Assembly: GCA_964343805.1 (NCBI GenBank)
Contig: CAYFLR010000063.1
Coordinates: forward strand, 1 to 34,721
DNA: 34,721 nucleotides
From: CAYFLR01 sp964343805
Lineage (GTDB): Bacteria > Bdellovibrionota_B > Oligoflexia > CAYFLR01
Direction: 5' to 3'
Made by a program: the position numbers and the translations under genes. The notes under the pieces were generated by a model that saw only the letters and a list, made by a program, of their open reading frames with translations, had not been told where the DNA came from and made no database searches. Below are positions 7,853-17,289 of this stretch, one piece after another (the stretch's first letter is position 1; each line of letters starts with the position of its first letter).

Positions 7853-8887
7853 TTACCTATCTTGCAGCCACTCTAAAAAATTTTGCATCAAAGATCGACC
7901 ATTATCCTTTGCAATTTGATCCCAATTATCGGGAAAAGCTTTTTGAAAGAAAACCTGCAGCTCCGTATTAAAATTTAATTCCAACTGTCTGCAGTTAATT
8001 TGAGACAAGTTTTTCTTTAGTCGTGAGATAACTAAATTAATCAAAGCAGGTTTAGGTATATAATCAGCCATTCCCAATTTATTTGCCTCAATCAATTGTT
8101 CATCACTGGTGTCACCGGAGATCAGAACTCCTTCAAAATTCTTAAAATTAGCCTTGGCTAATTTAAACATTTGAAACCCATCCATTACCGGCATATTACG
8201 ATCTATTAGGGCTAAATGGATTGATTCCTTTTTAATGATTTCTAAACCCTCTTTTCCATTTTCCGCTTGGTGTACAATAACCTTTTGTCTAGCAACCACC
8301 TTGGATAATAAAAAGCGCACTGACTCTTCGTCATCAACCACCAAAACATGATTGTTACGGAAGCAAAACGGATCTTCACTAAGAATGTGAATCAGTTTTT
8401 CAATATGATCCTTGAGAGAAGAGTCTTTTAATAAGCTGCTTTGGAGGCCTTTTTTGGTTTTCAGGGAATTTAAAACGTCGACTAAAGCTGTTTTTAATTG
8501 AAGATAATGTAAATGATGGAGACCCGCTTTCAGCCTTCTTGCCAGGAACTCTGCATTGAAAGGTTTGGTTACAAAATCATAAGCCCCGATTTTTAAGCTT
8601 TTTTCCACCTGCTGTTGGCAATGATCTCCCGATATCATATAGGACAAAATTTGACTGTTTTGAGTTTGGATATGCTCTAATAATGTAACTCCATCTTCCC
8701 CTTGCCCTAGGTTTATATCTATAGTGGTCATATGGATGGTTTGGTTTTGTAAAATATTTTGTGCGGTTTTGAAATCTTTTGCTAGATATAGTTTGCATCC
8801 AAAATTTAGAAAGAGCTTTTCCAGAACTTTTATAAAAAAGTCATCATCTTCAACTATTAATACAGAGAAATCGCTAAATAGTTTCAT
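7853..8887 (-). CDS. Double-receiver response regulator without DNA-binding output
   Basis: 344 residues. Receiver 1 (about 8-125) has the acidic pocket EDDD at 13-16, phosphoacceptor Asp 57 and the conserved Lys in TKP near 108. Receiver 2 (about 179-295) has DDE at 185-187, Asp 229 in LIDRNMPVMDG and Lys 279 in PKP. A ~50-residue tail ends in 'NFLEWLQDR'. There is no HTH, GGDEF or other effector. The pair at 14733-15717 has the same architecture, linker ('IEKLI-I--ED') and tail, so the two are paralogues. It is 50 nt downstream of a HisKA-REC gene and 3 nt upstream of the hydrolase. It may relay phosphate or act through protein contacts. Confidence 0.9.
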   Translation of the reverse strand: MKLFSDFSVLIVEDDDFFIKVLEKLFLNFGCKLYLAKDFKTAQNILQNQTIHMTTIDINLGQGEDGVTLLEHIQTQNSQILSYMISGDHCQQQVEKSLKIGAYDFVTKPFNAEFLARRLKAGLHHLHYLQLKTALVDVLNSLKTKKGLQSSLLKDSSLKDHIEKLIHILSEDPFCFRNNHVLVVDDEESVRFLLSKVVARQKVIVHQAENGKEGLEIIKKESIHLALIDRNMPVMDGFQMFKLAKANFKNFEGVLISGDTSDEQLIEANKLGMADYIPKPALINLVISRLKKNLSQINCRQLELNFNTELQVFFQKAFPDNWDQIAKDNGRSLMQNFLEWLQDR

Positions 8888-8937
8888 TTGCTAAGTTGGC
8901 TCCCTCCTCTAAATGAGCTTGGTTCAAAGAGTTTTTG

Positions 8938-10233
8938 CTATGAGGTTTGAAATGCCTCCATAATTTTTTCTTTCAATTCATCATCGGTGAACGGTTTTTT
9001 AAGTAAATGGTAGGGAGCATCTTTAGATGGCTTGAAGTGAATATCTCCTGTTATGAGGATAACTTCTAAGGGATGATTAACAAGGGATAAAATCTTCTCA
9101 ATCATTTGGATGCCATTTTCCTTTGGCATCCTCTGATCAATAATAAGTAGATCAAACTTTCCATTTGCTAATAATTTGGTGGCCTGATCAGCTTGAGTTG
9201 TTCCAGTGGCATCTATATCCCACATATCTAATACCTGTACCACATAATTACATATCGCTTCTTCATCATCCAAAATCATAGCTGTTTTAGGCCAGTTACC
9301 AGATTTCAGAGTAGGAGTAGGTGGTGGCGCGGGAGCAATCTCTTCGTCTTCCTCATCAACATTGGGTGCACATATAAGCAGGCTTTTAGTTATAGTTTGA
9401 ATCCTTGAAAGGTTTTCTTTCAGCCGGTTAAAGGTGGTGGCTACCAGTTTGTTTTGGAATTCATTAGGTAGACTTTTTTCTAATATAGTCACATCTCCAG
9501 ATAAGATCTGCAGTGAGTTATTAATTTCATGCGCTACGCCATCAGTTAAATTTCCCAGTGACAGAATTTTAGATGCTTGTATATACTTTCTTTTGAGGCT
9601 TTGCTGCTCTTCTTTTTGTTTAGCAATTTCTAACTCTTTTTCAACCGATTTGGTTATGTCGATAGCCGAGATTAATAAGGGGGGGGTATCAGATGACTTG
9701 GGATCTTCTGCTCTCCGATAAGAAAAGTTAATTTTGCTACCATAGAGCAGCAAGTGACAAGTTTTTGATTCAAGTCCTATGCTTCTTATTTGAATGGTTT
9801 TGTTTTGGGGGTTTTTAAAAAAGGATCTAAAAAGCATGATAAATATCTTTTGATCCTCAGGGTCTATGGCAGTTAAAAATGATTTGTTTAAAAAATCTTC
9901 AGGAGTTGCCTCCAAAATTTCTAACAATGTATGATTTATTTCTAGAATATTGATGTTTTCATCTAGGATTACAAATCCTACTGTCGAGGTGTTGAAAAGT
10001 GCCTGAAAGCGATTTCGAGATTCTTCAATTTCTAACTGCCCTCTTCTTAGTTCTTCATTTTGGATTTCTAACTCTGTTTGATAGACCTGTAATTCATGAA
10101 GGATGGTATCAATATTCTTCTTATCTAATTCGTTGATTAAGTTCGGTTTTCCCTTCATGATTTCTAGGGCTTTGGCACGAAGATCAATAACCGATTGGGT
10201 TGGGTTAGGATGGGTCAAATCTTTGTCAGTCAT
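8938..10233 (-). CDS. PAS-HisKA-REC protein lacking a HATPase domain
   Basis: 431 residues from the ATG at 10233 (AAGG 7 nt upstream); the open frame beyond it runs into the N gap and is spurious. An N-terminal coiled segment ('TELEIQNEELRRGQ') leads into a PAS domain (about 70-200). A HisKA-like helix pair carries GVAHEIN with His 235, then a Pro-rich linker (300-308) and a receiver (316-430) with DDEE at 322-325, Asp 366 and KKP near 412-414. No N, G1 or G2 box lies between HisKA and REC; only ~25 residues separate them. It therefore cannot phosphorylate itself and may receive phosphate from a partner kinase on His 235. It begins 2 nt after the inferred end of the upstream hybrid kinase. 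Confidence 0.88.
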   Translation of the reverse strand: MTDKDLTHPNPTQSVIDLRAKALEIMKGKPNLINELDKKNIDTILHELQVYQTELEIQNEELRRGQLEIEESRNRFQALFNTSTVGFVILDENINILEINHTLLEILEATPEDFLNKSFLTAIDPEDQKIFIMLFRSFFKNPQNKTIQIRSIGLESKTCHLLLYGSKINFSYRRAEDPKSSDTPPLLISAIDITKSVEKELEIAKQKEEQQSLKRKYIQASKILSLGNLTDGVAHEINNSLQILSGDVTILEKSLPNEFQNKLVATTFNRLKENLSRIQTITKSLLICAPNVDEEDEEIAPAPPPTPTLKSGNWPKTAMILDDEEAICNYVVQVLDMWDIDATGTTQADQATKLLANGKFDLLIIDQRMPKENGIQMIEKILSLVNHPLEVILITGDIHFKPSKDAPYHLLKKPFTDDELKEKIMEAFQTS

Positions 10234-10235
10234 TT

Positions 10236-13200
10236 CTAAACCTTCTCTTTTGTTACATTTAGGCAGGCGTCGANNNNNNNNNNTGACGATCAATCGGTTT
10301 AGTTAAATGTAAATTACAGCCTGCGTTCTTAATTTTATCAGATTCTTCAGCTAAAGCATGTGCAGTAAGGGCAATGATAGGTGTTGGTTCATTATGTTCT
10401 TTTTGCTCCCATAAACGAATCTCTTTAGTGGCTTGGTATCCATCCATATTAGGCATTTGAATATCCATAATTATGATGTCAAAGTCTTTCTCTTTTGCTT
10501 TTTCCAAGGCCTCAAGTCCATCTCTGGCTTCTTCTGTGTGCCACCCTGTTTCTTGTAAAAAATACTGGATGATCATCCGATTGATATCATCATCTTCCAC
10601 CAACAATACGCGTAGATTTTTAGGTGAGAGTGTTTGATCAACTTCAGAGGGATCATACTTATTGGTGCCTGTAGTTTGATTTAGCATATTACCGGATTGA
10701 ATGGAGGGTAAATAAATACTTAGGATAAATGTACTGCCCTCACCCAGCTTACTTTTAACTTGAATATCTCCATTCATTAATTTGGCTAAACGAATGCAGA
10801 TGGCCAAGCCTAATCCGGTCCCACCAAATTTCCGGGTGGTGGATGAATCAGCTTGCATAAAGGGACGAAAAATGACTTTTTGTTGATCTGCGGAAATACC
10901 TGGCCCCGTATCTTTTATGATAAAAGAAACCATATTTTTAAATGGGGGCTTTTCAACAGATATGGAAACACTTCCTTCGCCGGTGAATTTTATCGCATTT
11001 CCGATGAGGTTGATCAGAATCTGTTGCAATCTTTGGGGGTCACCCATCACTAGGTCTGAAATGTCTGGATGCGCTTTTTGTATAAGTTTGAGAGACTTTT
11101 CTTGAGCGGTATATTTTAAAATTTCCATGACTTCTTGAATTAATTCATGAATGGAAAATGGTTCTAAATCCAGAGTTAAGTCACCCGATTCAATTTTAGA
11201 TAAGTCTAATATGTTGTTAATCAGAGACAACAGGGTATTTCCGGATTGTTGAATTACAGATATATATTTCTTTTGCTTGGGATTGACATTTGTATCAGCC
11301 AGCAAGGAGCTCAAGCCTAAAATCGCATTTAAAGGAGTTCGAATCTCATGACTCATGGTGGTTAAAAAGATCCCTTTTGCACGGTTGGCTTTGTCTGCCT
11401 GTTGTTTGGCGAAGATCAGCGCTTGTTCTGTATGTTTTCGATCGGTAATGTCTCTGCAGGAAATTAAAAGATTGGCACCCAGTATGTTGACGCGTTTGAT
11501 GTTAACTAACAGCGTTTTGGTAACATCGCCTTTGGTAAGAATTTCATATTCGATATTATTTATTTCACCAGCCTGGTCAAGGGCATGTTTTTTATATAGA
11601 GGGTTCGTGAAGAGGGAATCAAGCTTCTCCATTTTACCGATTTCTTCCGCTGTCCAACCAAATGTGTACTGAATATTAGGGCAAATGTATTTGAACTGAT
11701 GTTCGTCATCAACTAGGAATACCGCATCAGATATATTTTCTAAAATTACCCGATGAGATTCTTCAGACTCTACTAGAGCTCGAGTCGCTTTTTCTGCTAA
11801 GTGTCGATCACTCACATTGATACCCGAACCTATCAAATGGGGTTTGTTATCAAAAATAAGTCGGGCCCCGGTAAAGAAATAAGGAATATTTTTACCATCT
11901 TTTGTTCGGAAATTAGCTTCTGCATGAGCCAGGCCAGTTTGAAAAACATTTCCAATTCGTTCGCTTACTAAGAAGTGATCTTCAGGTTTGATAAAATCAA
12001 GAATATACTTTCCATTTAGATCTTGATCGGAATATCCAGAGGTCTCTTGGAAATTACGATTCCAACGAAGGAGTTTAAGATTTTCATCAAAGAAGTAAAA
12101 TAGACCTGGTAAGCTCTCAAGTATCGCTTCTGAATAAGCATTCTCTTTTTTTAATAAACTTTCGCTAAACTGGAGTGCTTTAGAAGTTTCATTTTGTACC
12201 TTTTGGAAATGCATCCCAATAATTATTTGGGCACAGGTGGTGGTAACCGGTTGAAGATAGGATACCATCTCTTCATCATAGCCCTCTTTACGATTGGCGA
12301 GATTAATAACACCTATTACTTCCTGCTCTTTAAATATGGGAAGACCCAAAAATGAATGTAAGGCAGGGTGCCCATTAGGGGTACCACATCTTCTCGAATC
12401 GGTGCTCGGGGCATTGGAGATTACTGGTTTTTTACTAGTGTATGCTTCGGTATGTAGCCCTTGCATATTGCTAAATTGGAATCCTGATGGGGCATTTTCT
12501 GCATAAAAGGCTTTGGTTTGTTTGTCCCAACTGACATTGGAAATGGCTAAGGCTTGGAGGTAGGGAGAAGAGTCTTTTGAATGAATTACTTCAGCGATAA
12601 ATCCAAACTCACTCTTAGTTAAGTCGATTATCTCAGTTAATAAAGAATCGAATAAGTCATCGGGATTTGAATGAGTAATGTATTTCTTTTGAATGAGGTT
12701 TATGCAACGTGCCTGTAATAACAGATCTTCTTTGGTTTCTTCGAGCTCTTTGACTTTTCTTAATCTCTGTAAATTAGAGTAACCTATTGAAGATAAAAGG
12801 GAAACTAATTGTAAATCAAACTCTACTATGTGTTTTACTTTTTCTCGACTGAACACCGGGACTCGCTCAAGAGCCGATAAATATGACTCCTTATCAAAAC
12901 CAAATTCCTCAGCCTGCTTAGTAAAAAAGGATAGGTCAGGTTTCTCCCCTTCATAAAAGAACTGACCCAAAAAGCAGGTGGCTAAATGCTTTTGGTCTAT
13001 GAAAATAGGGATTGCAATATCCCATAAACCATTCTTACATTTATACTCAACTGTTTCATCCACCAAAGCTTGCTCTAAGTTTCGCATGATATAGCGGTCA
13101 CTTTCTTCGCATCGTACACAAGACATTGGGTTTTTTCGGTGGAAATGAACGCAGATATCCTGCCACCCAGCGGCTACCAGAATTGTACCATCTATATCAA

Positions 13201-13306
13201 CAATACCTATAGGTATCCCAGTTGCAGCAAAGTTTGAATCTGCCAGAGCCTGAACTTTGGTTGCATCTACGAGATCTGCAAATTTTAAATTATCACTTTG
13301 CTCCAT
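10236..13306 (-). CDS. Hybrid histidine kinase: PocR-GAF-PAS-PAS-HisKA-HATPase-REC (crosses N gap)
   Basis: About 1020 residues. A PocR-type sensory domain (about 10-180) has the typical ICVHFHRKNP and CVRC cysteines. It is followed by GAF (205-370), PAS (390-505), PAS (515-630), HisKA with SHEIRTPLN and His 653, HATPase (N-box NLIGNAIKF, DTGPG, GGTGLGL) and REC (EDDD at 904-907, Asp 948, TKP near 1002-1004). There are no membrane helices, so it is cytoplasmic. The ten-N gap falls seven residues before the expected end. If the true gap is 3n+2 nt, the frame continues as DACLNVTKEKV and stops at 10236, the normal end of a receiver. The ATG follows AGGAG; TATAAT at 13332-13337 may be its -10. 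Confidence 0.9.
10274..10283. other. Assembly gap (10 N) in the hybrid kinase
   Basis: Ten N interrupt the last part of the receiver domain. Taking them literally gives a wrong frame on both sides: a false STPA end for the kinase and a false N-terminal extension for the next gene. Confidence 0.95.
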
Positions 13307-13351
13307 AGAGTCTCCTCTATTGTATGAGATAATTATACTCCTTTTTTGAGG

Positions 13352-14647
13352 TTAGAGAAACTTCTTTAGATAATGATAATCGGGAGTTAGTTCTCCTTGA
13401 TGGGCTATTATAGAACCTTTTAATTCGGGTTTTAAATTCAAATCATCAAATGATACTGAAAAATCGGTAGTTGCTAACCTATGAGAATATGGCTTTAAGG
13501 CATTGGAGAAAAAGGTGGAGGAATCCTCTGCTAATTCACAGGGTAGATTATCCACCGCTAAAACCACAGGTCCATTCCCTTTCACACCCATACAGGCTTC
13601 CTTTTTATCCACATCATAAACATAGACTGGGTCGCCAGAATCAGTTGATTTTAAATTGACTTCAACTGAACCTTTGATATCACAGGTAACATCTCCAATA
13701 ACTTTTAGTTTGGGAGTTCGCTTTTGAAATATTTGGCTGATGCGACTCTCGGATACAAATATGGGGTACTTTTCAGTCCAGTAAATACAATTCATTATGA
13801 TTGAAAAGAAATTTACGTATTTGGCAAAGTCAGCTTCGTATCTTTCTGGATGCTCATAGTATTCCTGCAGGTTAAACATTGAACCGTTTTTTGACCTTAC
13901 TAAGTCTTTTTCTTCAAAAACTGTCAAATAAACCTTTTTATTGTTGCTATTCCCATCTGCCAACATACTTACTAGTTGCTCTGGGTTTACTTTTTCAACT
14001 GGCAAGGCAGATAATATCTCCATAGCTCCTTTGGCCACATTGCCATTTCCCAAAACCGCAATAGTCAGCGGAGACACTTTTTTATCGAGTCCCTCTTTTT
14101 TTATCTGTTCTCCTACCTCTTTTATTTCATTGAGTGCATGGGCTAGATTAGTGTAGTTTAAAGCTTGTTTAATATTCAAAAAAGGAGTTGCTAGACCCCC
14201 TTCTTGAAATCTTCTACCTAAAGCCCACAAACTATCAATCATACCCGCCTGACCTGCGAAAGGACCGAAAAAGACCTTTCTTCTTCCTTTGTCATCTACA
14301 ATTTTTTCATAATCCATTAAGGTGCATTTCTTATCTAAAAGAGTTTGAAGCATGTTCATATTATAGGCTTGGCCTTTTATAGTGTGAGAAAAGAAAAGAT
14401 AAACTCCTTCCTCTCTAAAAATCTCTTGAGGCATCTCTTTTACACCAATGACGAGATCACAAGAGGATAGATCTTCAGAGAGTGTTGCACCTATTTTTTT
14501 ATAACTATCATCAGAAAAGATACGGATAGGAGAGGGCTGTATCAATATCTCATGCCCTTCTTTCAATAATAATTCAGCATTGGTGGGAGTGAGAGCAACT
14601 CGCCTTTCCCATCTATTTTTATCTTCTCTGCGAATTCCAATTTTCAT
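13352..14647 (-). CDS. Stand-alone lysine-ketoglutarate reductase-like (saccharopine-forming) protein
   Basis: 431 residues resembling the N-terminal reductase half of eukaryotic AASS (LKR/SDH). Landmarks: IRREDKNRWERR at 4-15, 'ILIQPS' near 34-39, 'LFFSHTIKGQ' at 84-93, 'DYEKIVDDKGRR' at 112-123, 'FAGQAGMID' at 130-138 and the nucleotide-binding LGNGNVAKGA at 199-208. The saccharopine dehydrogenase half is absent. The reaction would be lysine plus 2-oxoglutarate plus NAD(P)H to saccharopine, or its reverse. The ATG at 14647 has GAGG 9 nt upstream; a GTG at 14662 is the alternative. It sits alone among sensor genes, 45 nt upstream of the PocR kinase, so cotranscription is likely. Confidence 0.85.
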   Translation of the reverse strand: MKIGIRREDKNRWERRVALTPTNAELLLKEGHEILIQPSPIRIFSDDSYKKIGATLSEDLSSCDLVIGVKEMPQEIFREEGVYLFFSHTIKGQAYNMNMLQTLLDKKCTLMDYEKIVDDKGRRKVFFGPFAGQAGMIDSLWALGRRFQEGGLATPFLNIKQALNYTNLAHALNEIKEVGEQIKKEGLDKKVSPLTIAVLGNGNVAKGAMEILSALPVEKVNPEQLVSMLADGNSNNKKVYLTVFEEKDLVRSKNGSMFNLQEYYEHPERYEADFAKYVNFFSIIMNCIYWTEKYPIFVSESRISQIFQKRTPKLKVIGDVTCDIKGSVEVNLKSTDSGDPVYVYDVDKKEACMGVKGNGPVVLAVDNLPCELAEDSSTFFSNALKPYSHRLATTDFSVSFDDLNLKPELKGSIIAHQGELTPDYHYLKKFL

Positions 14648-14732
14648 CTTTCGTAACCTCACTTGTCCGGGGTGAATTGATATAACTTAAGATAGGTCCC
14701 TATGCCCTCTTTAAAAAAAACTTAAAGCTTAA

Positions 14733-15497
14733 TTAATGAAGAGCATCATCAATGTAGTCTTCACCGAGTTTCGTAATAACCCAAGACAGAAACCTTTCAT
14801 TGGCCGCTTTTTGGTCTTCAGAGGAGAGATGTTTAAACTGATTAGGGTCTGTAATATTCAATAGCTTTATCATTTTGTCATCAAATAGACGCTCTTTGTT
14901 TCGTGCATTAATTTGAATTAAATTCTTTTTAATTTTTGCAATGATCAGCTTCACATGGGCGGGCTTGGAGATATAATCCACCATTCCAATTTTTACTGCC
15001 TTTAAAAGCTGTTCATTACTGGTATCTCCAGAAATTAAAACCCCTTCTAAGTCAGGGTGATCTTTTCTAGCTATCTCAAACATTTTGAGTCCATCTAGGC
15101 GAGGCATATTTCGATCACAGAGAGCAAGGTCGATGGGGTGCTTATCTATGATTTCAAGCCCTGCTTGTCCATCTTCAGCTTTATGAATAATAACCCCGAG
15201 AGTTGAAATCATCTCTGCCATGAGGTCGCGTATGGTTTCTTCATCTTCGACGATCAAAACCTGGTTGGCGGTAAAGCTATTGGTATCTTCGTTTATAATT
15301 TTGATAAGTTTTTCAATATATTCATCAGACATCTCTGGGAGATAGTTAGTGTTGATGTTGGTATTAGGGTCTTTCAGTATTTGCAATCTATTGAGAAGGA
15401 GCTCTTTATAGAAATTAAAGTGAATATGGTTTAAACAGGTCTCGATTTTAGTAGTTATTAAATCTCTATCTAATGGTCTGGTGATGATAGTCCTCAT
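14733..15497 (-). CDS. Response regulator, receiver 2 and tail of a broken double-receiver gene
   Basis: 254 codons from an ATG that overlaps the upstream fragment by 32 nt. The first ~25 residues (ITRPLDRD...) match the C-terminal end of a receiver domain, corresponding to FVTKPFNAEF in the paralogue at 7853. A linker with a Thr/Asn-rich insertion precedes a complete receiver (EDEE, then Asp in LCDRNMPRLDG, then SKP). The tail ends in 'RFLSWVITKLGED'. It has no DNA-binding domain. As read, the product may still be made from the internal ATG, giving a single-receiver protein, but the ribosome site is poor. Downstream the histidine kinase partner is absent; the likely partner is the membrane kinase encoded just upstream at 15813-17132. 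Confidence 0.75.
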   Translation of the reverse strand: MRTIITRPLDRDLITTKIETCLNHIHFNFYKELLLNRLQILKDPNTNINTNYLPEMSDEYIEKLIKIINEDTNSFTANQVLIVEDEETIRDLMAEMISTLGVIIHKAEDGQAGLEIIDKHPIDLALCDRNMPRLDGLKMFEIARKDHPDLEGVLISGDTSNEQLLKAVKIGMVDYISKPAHVKLIIAKIKKNLIQINARNKERLFDDKMIKLLNITDPNQFKHLSSEDQKAANERFLSWVITKLGEDYIDDALH

Positions 15498-15717
15498 TTA
15501 TCTTTTTTAACAATTCAGTTCCTTCTCCATCATGGTCGAGGTTGGCAGCCAACGTTATTAAATCAATGTGGTGTTGTTCTAAAAGCAGAGTAGCTTCTTT
15601 TGAATTGGATGCTAGGTGTAGTTCTACCTTAAATTGACTGACATACTCTGCCAGAGTGTCTCTGGAATCTTTATCACTATCCGTTATAAGAATGGAAAAA
15701 TTACTGAAGTCATTCAT
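15466..15717 (-). pseudogene. Degenerate receiver 1 fragment, frameshifted from the rest of the gene
   Basis: 83 codons aligning with the first half of receiver 1 in the paralogue (FSNFSILITDSD versus FSDFSVLIVEDD). The phosphoacceptor position is Ala (TLAANLD versus TIDINLG), so the domain was already unable to accept phosphate. After LLKKINED the frame ends, and the continuing protein is in the +1 frame. About 26-28 residues present in the paralogue (strand 4 to helix 4) are missing at the junction, so this is a deletion with a frame change rather than a single-base slip. Either a decaying gene or an assembly loss. Confidence 0.7.
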
Positions 15718-15812
15718 AGGATATCCATGGATACAGTTATGATGTAAAGGGTACTTCTCTAGTAATATAATATCAGAAATAGAGTCGATTTTTAACCAAG
15801 TTTAAGTGACTT

Positions 15813-17132
15813 TTATGAATGGAGGGGGAATTTAAGCAAGATTTGAGTGCCTTCATTTTCTTTAGAATGAAGATGGATTTCTCCTTTATGTTCAAGAACA
15901 ATATTCTTGGAGATTGATAGACCTAAGCCGGTTCCTTGTCCCGTTTCTTTGGTGGTAAAAAAAGGATCAAAAACTCGATCTTTCATCGTCTGCTTTATTC
16001 CGCAACCATTATCTCTAAAGTCGATACATATGGTTTCTTGTTCTAGAGTGACTTTTATTGTAATACTTTGATCTCGATTATCTTTAATACCTTTGAAGGA
16101 ATCCTTGCTATTGGCAAGCAAGTTTTGAAACAAGTTTTCCATCATGTTCCGATCACCCCAAATGGGCAATGGTGGTTTGGGAAGATCTGTTTTAACAGTG
16201 ATTTTCTGGGATTTTAACTGAGAGGTTGAAAAAACAAGAGCTCTTCTGATGGGATCTTCAATGTCAATTTCTTTCCAATTTTGCAGAGTGCCTTCCTCTG
16301 AATAAGATCGAAGATGTTCAATAATTTTTGCCATCCTCTCAGCCCCAGATATGATTTTCTTCGCCTTTTTCAGAACTTCTCTTGGTTTATCTTTCACATC
16401 TTCAAGGAGTTCAGAGTGCCCTAGAATGATAGATAGGGGATTGTTGAGTTCATGAGCTACTCCTGTAGCAAGGGTTCCAATCGATACCAGTTTAGCGTTT
16501 TGAATGTGCTTTGCCTGTGAATTTTTTAATTCAAGGTTTGCCGAAATGGCTTCCTTATAAATTCTTAAGCGAGTGATTTCAAAAATGACACTAAAAACCA
16601 GAATGGTGAAAAAGGAGGTGAACGTTGCAATGATCAGGTCCGCTTGTTCGTGTTCTGGGGATATTACATTAGGGAACTCATAACCTCTGAGATCCAACTT
16701 CAAAAAAATTACAATAATACTAGCAATGATGAGAGACCAGGCAATTCCTCCCTTTGCTCCTAAAATATAGACTGACAACAGTGGAAGGACCATAAACCAA
16801 AGGGTATTACTCCTGCTGGTACCCCCGGTATAGTACTTGGTAACTACTAATACTAAAACACTCAGAAACATCACAGTATGAGAGGGTAAGGTGTAATTTT
16901 GTGTCGTTTTTAAACCAAATAGAGCTCCAACAGCAAGAAGAGAAGCAATAAATAGAAACGAACCTAAGGCGGGCAGTTGGTAATAAACACCATAGAGAAT
17001 AGAATACGACAGAGTTATGATAATTAGAAAGATTGTATAATAATGAAAGATCCTAATTTTGCGATTTTTCTCTGAGTGGTGAATATTGGGATCCAAATTA
17101 TTAAATAATTTTGTTTTAATTCCAAATTTCAA
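15813..17132 (-). CDS. Membrane sensor histidine kinase
   Basis: 439 residues. Five or six hydrophobic helices (about 30-185) form a membrane sensor with short loops. HisKA follows with GVAHELNNPLS and His 227, then a HATPase domain: N-box NLLANSKDSF (Asn near 341), DNGCGI near 374-379 and GTGLGLSISKN near 400-410, all intact. The open frame starts with TTG at 17132 and there is no in-frame ATG before the first helix, so a TTG start is likely although the ribosome site is weak. It lies 95 nt upstream of the broken double-receiver gene, its probable partner. An extended -10 promoter precedes it. Confidence 0.88.
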   Translation of the reverse strand: MKFGIKTKLFNNLDPNIHHSEKNRKIRIFHYYTIFLIIITLSYSILYGVYYQLPALGSFLFIASLLAVGALFGLKTTQNYTLPSHTVMFLSVLVLVVTKYYTGGTSRSNTLWFMVLPLLSVYILGAKGGIAWSLIIASIIVIFLKLDLRGYEFPNVISPEHEQADLIIATFTSFFTILVFSVIFEITRLRIYKEAISANLELKNSQAKHIQNAKLVSIGTLATGVAHELNNPLSIILGHSELLEDVKDKPREVLKKAKKIISGAERMAKIIEHLRSYSEEGTLQNWKEIDIEDPIRRALVFSTSQLKSQKITVKTDLPKPPLPIWGDRNMMENLFQNLLANSKDSFKGIKDNRDQSITIKVTLEQETICIDFRDNGCGIKQTMKDRVFDPFFTTKETGQGTGLGLSISKNIVLEHKGEIHLHSKENEGTQILLKFPLHS

Positions 17133-17176
17133 AGCGGTGCTCAGTAGGTTAACAATTCTAGGATTTCTTTTAGAAT

Positions 17177-17185
17177 ATTATAGCA
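17177..17185 (-). promoter_or_regulatory. Extended -10 promoter for the membrane histidine kinase
   Basis: The minus strand reads TGCTATAAT, a perfect -10 with the TGn extension, 44 nt upstream of the kinase start. No strong -35 hexamer is seen, which is usual for extended -10 promoters. Confidence 0.5.
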
Positions 17186-17241
17186 AACTGGAGTTAAAAT
17201 TACCCAAAAATCTACTTTAAGCCCAATTATGATAGTAGGAA

Positions 17242-17267
17242 ACTGGAACAATGGCGGTTGTTCCAGT
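17242..17267 (-). terminator. Hairpin downstream of the universal stress gene
   Basis: Perfect 10-bp arms ACTGGAACAA/TTGTTCCAGT with a 6-nt loop, 22 nt after the stress-gene stop codon. On that strand it is followed by TTTCC only, so the U-tract is short. Best read as a terminator or mRNA 3'-end stem separating this gene from the kinase downstream. Confidence 0.6.
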
Positions 17268-17289
17268 CATTTGATGATTTTACTATTGT

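Noticed and set aside
15480..15510. A AAA AAG heptamer in the broken double-receiver gene as a programmed -1 frameshift site
   Set aside because: The heptamer is in the right phase, but the -1 frame meets TGA two codons later, and the downstream frame is +1. The ~26-residue loss against the paralogue also needs a deletion, not slippage.
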